From Bacteroidota bacterium (GTDB lineage: Bacteria; Bacteroidota; Bacteroidia; 2-12-FULL-35-15), in assembly GCA_029237775.1 (NCBI GenBank), contig JAQZBR010000004.1, forward strand, positions 744,001-808,000: a stretch of 64,000 nucleotides of DNA. The letters are read 5' to 3'. The position numbers and the translations under genes are program-made. Shown here one piece after another: positions 63,533 through 64,000 of the stretch; within the stretch, counting starts at the first letter, position 1, and the number at the start of each line of letters is the position of its first letter. The notes beneath the pieces are model-generated. The model was not told where the DNA came from. It saw nothing but the letters and a program-made list of their open reading frames with translations, and did not search any database.

Positions 63533-64000
63533 TTAAAAGGAATAACCAAGCTTGATAAAAAAGTTGTGGAAAAGTCTTGCGGTGTTGCTGTTGCCAATAA
63601 ATAAAATCTGATCATACTTGCGATCAATTTGTCTGTAATGGCCATCTGCATTGAGCGGATTATACCTGTCGGTCATTTTATAGGACCCATTTATATAACC
63701 TATCGTGTTAAGTGCACAACCTGCTCTTCCAAATAAATGTCTCGAAAACTGTTTTCGAAGACCTGTTTCCAATAGAAGACGATAAGTGTACGATTCAAAC
63801 GAATGTACTGTTTGATAGTGCCTGTAATCCGGCACCGACCATCTCCCTTTTACACTCATTTCACTTTCCTTAAATTCTAAGGCCATCCTTATGCCTCCAA
63901 ACACATCCACCTTCCTTTGCACTTTAGGCCTTCTGAAAGCTGCCACGTCATTCATGTAATACCCTAATGAAAGATAAAGATCGGAAGACCTTGCATAAAT
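63533..64000 (-). CDS. Outer-membrane beta-barrel protein, N-terminus off the right edge (partial)
   Basis: The frame is open to the last base of the window, so the gene extends to the right; the first visible residues read [20 protein letters not shown]. About 155 residues are present. They alternate hydrophobic and polar residues, as in barrel strands ([44 protein letters not shown]), and end in aromatic Phe, typical for outer-membrane barrels. No family beyond that can be named. It is 76 bp upstream of panD on the same strand. Confidence 0.75.
   Translation of the reverse strand: MYARSSDLYLSLGYYMNDVAAFRRPKVQRKVDVFGGIRMALEFKESEMSVKGRWSVPDYRHYQTVHSFESYTYRLLLETGLRKQFSRHLFGRAGCALNTIGYINGSYKMTDRYNPLNADGHYRQIDRKYDQILFIGNSNTARLFHNFFIKLGYSF

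Noticed and set aside
63457-63651. N-terminal extension of panD
   Set aside because: The extra 65 residues are antisense-like sequence overlapping the 3' end of the barrel gene; PanD begins at MQIEVLKSK.

Overview
The window reads as chromosome of a member of the Bacteroidota. The reasons are six or more large secreted proteins with a signal peptide at one end and a type IX secretion (T9SS) C-terminal sorting domain carrying a YPNP-like motif, promoter -7 boxes of the TAnnTTTG type, a GEVED domain in each of the two largest surface proteins, and family neighbourhoods typical of the phylum: acpP-fabF-rnc-IPExxxVDY-pyk, sufS-sufE-PF01883-DUF2480, yicC-gmk. The order within the phylum cannot be fixed from this sequence. 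No rRNA, tRNA, transposase, prophage or CRISPR array was recognised.

Layout. 1-1552 is the N-terminal part of a secreted protein that runs off the left edge. 1588-5198 holds a FAD amine oxidase-like gene diverging from a three-gene cassette: retropepsin-like zinc protease, RimK glutamate ligase and an AstE/AspA deacylase. 5200-12000 is mixed metabolism (CDF transporter, kbl, SRPBCC protein, purT, POT peptide transporter). 11971-18224 brackets a T9SS cargo gene and an O-antigen ligase-like gene between mnmH and selD, which together make 2-selenouridine in tRNA. 18975-22801 is sulfur mobilisation: an IscS-type desulfurase diverging from sufS-sufE-PF01883-DUF2480. 22844-37399 is almost entirely three T9SS cargo genes, the last a predicted copper lysyl oxidase. 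37400-38010 carries a four-copy tandem array of paired hairpins just behind a long PurF-like gene. 40471-50831 is housekeeping on the minus strand (a yicC-gmk-amidohydrolase-STAS-like operon; M42 peptidase; pyk to acpP). 52512-54688 is plus strand (purN, MarC, a four-helix-bundle gene in a repeat-flanked pocket, rnhA).

54806-59532 is the most interesting metabolic locus: a compact minus-strand operon of a UbiA-like prenyltransferase, type III polyketide synthase, SAM methyltransferase, FAD oxidoreductase and an SDR whose usual Tyr/Lys pair is missing. It has a near-consensus Bacteroidota promoter almost on top of the first start codon. It is best read as an uncharacterised pathway for a methylated, oxidised, possibly prenylated polyketide lipid or quinone. 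59748-64000 is radA, a small lipoprotein, rfaE2, a flippase-like membrane protein, panD and the 3' part of an outer-membrane beta-barrel gene that leaves on the right.

Intergenic DNA is rich in short dispersed repeats: a 19-bp direct repeat on both sides of pyk, a 19-bp inverted pair 43 kb apart, a CACTAAGG family with a palindrome inserted in one copy, and a 7-bp microsatellite. Several genes appear to start at TTG or GTG (mnmH, gmk, rnc, the polyketide synthase, the flippase-like gene, the IscS-type desulfurase). All functional calls rest on reading the translated sequence; no database search was possible.
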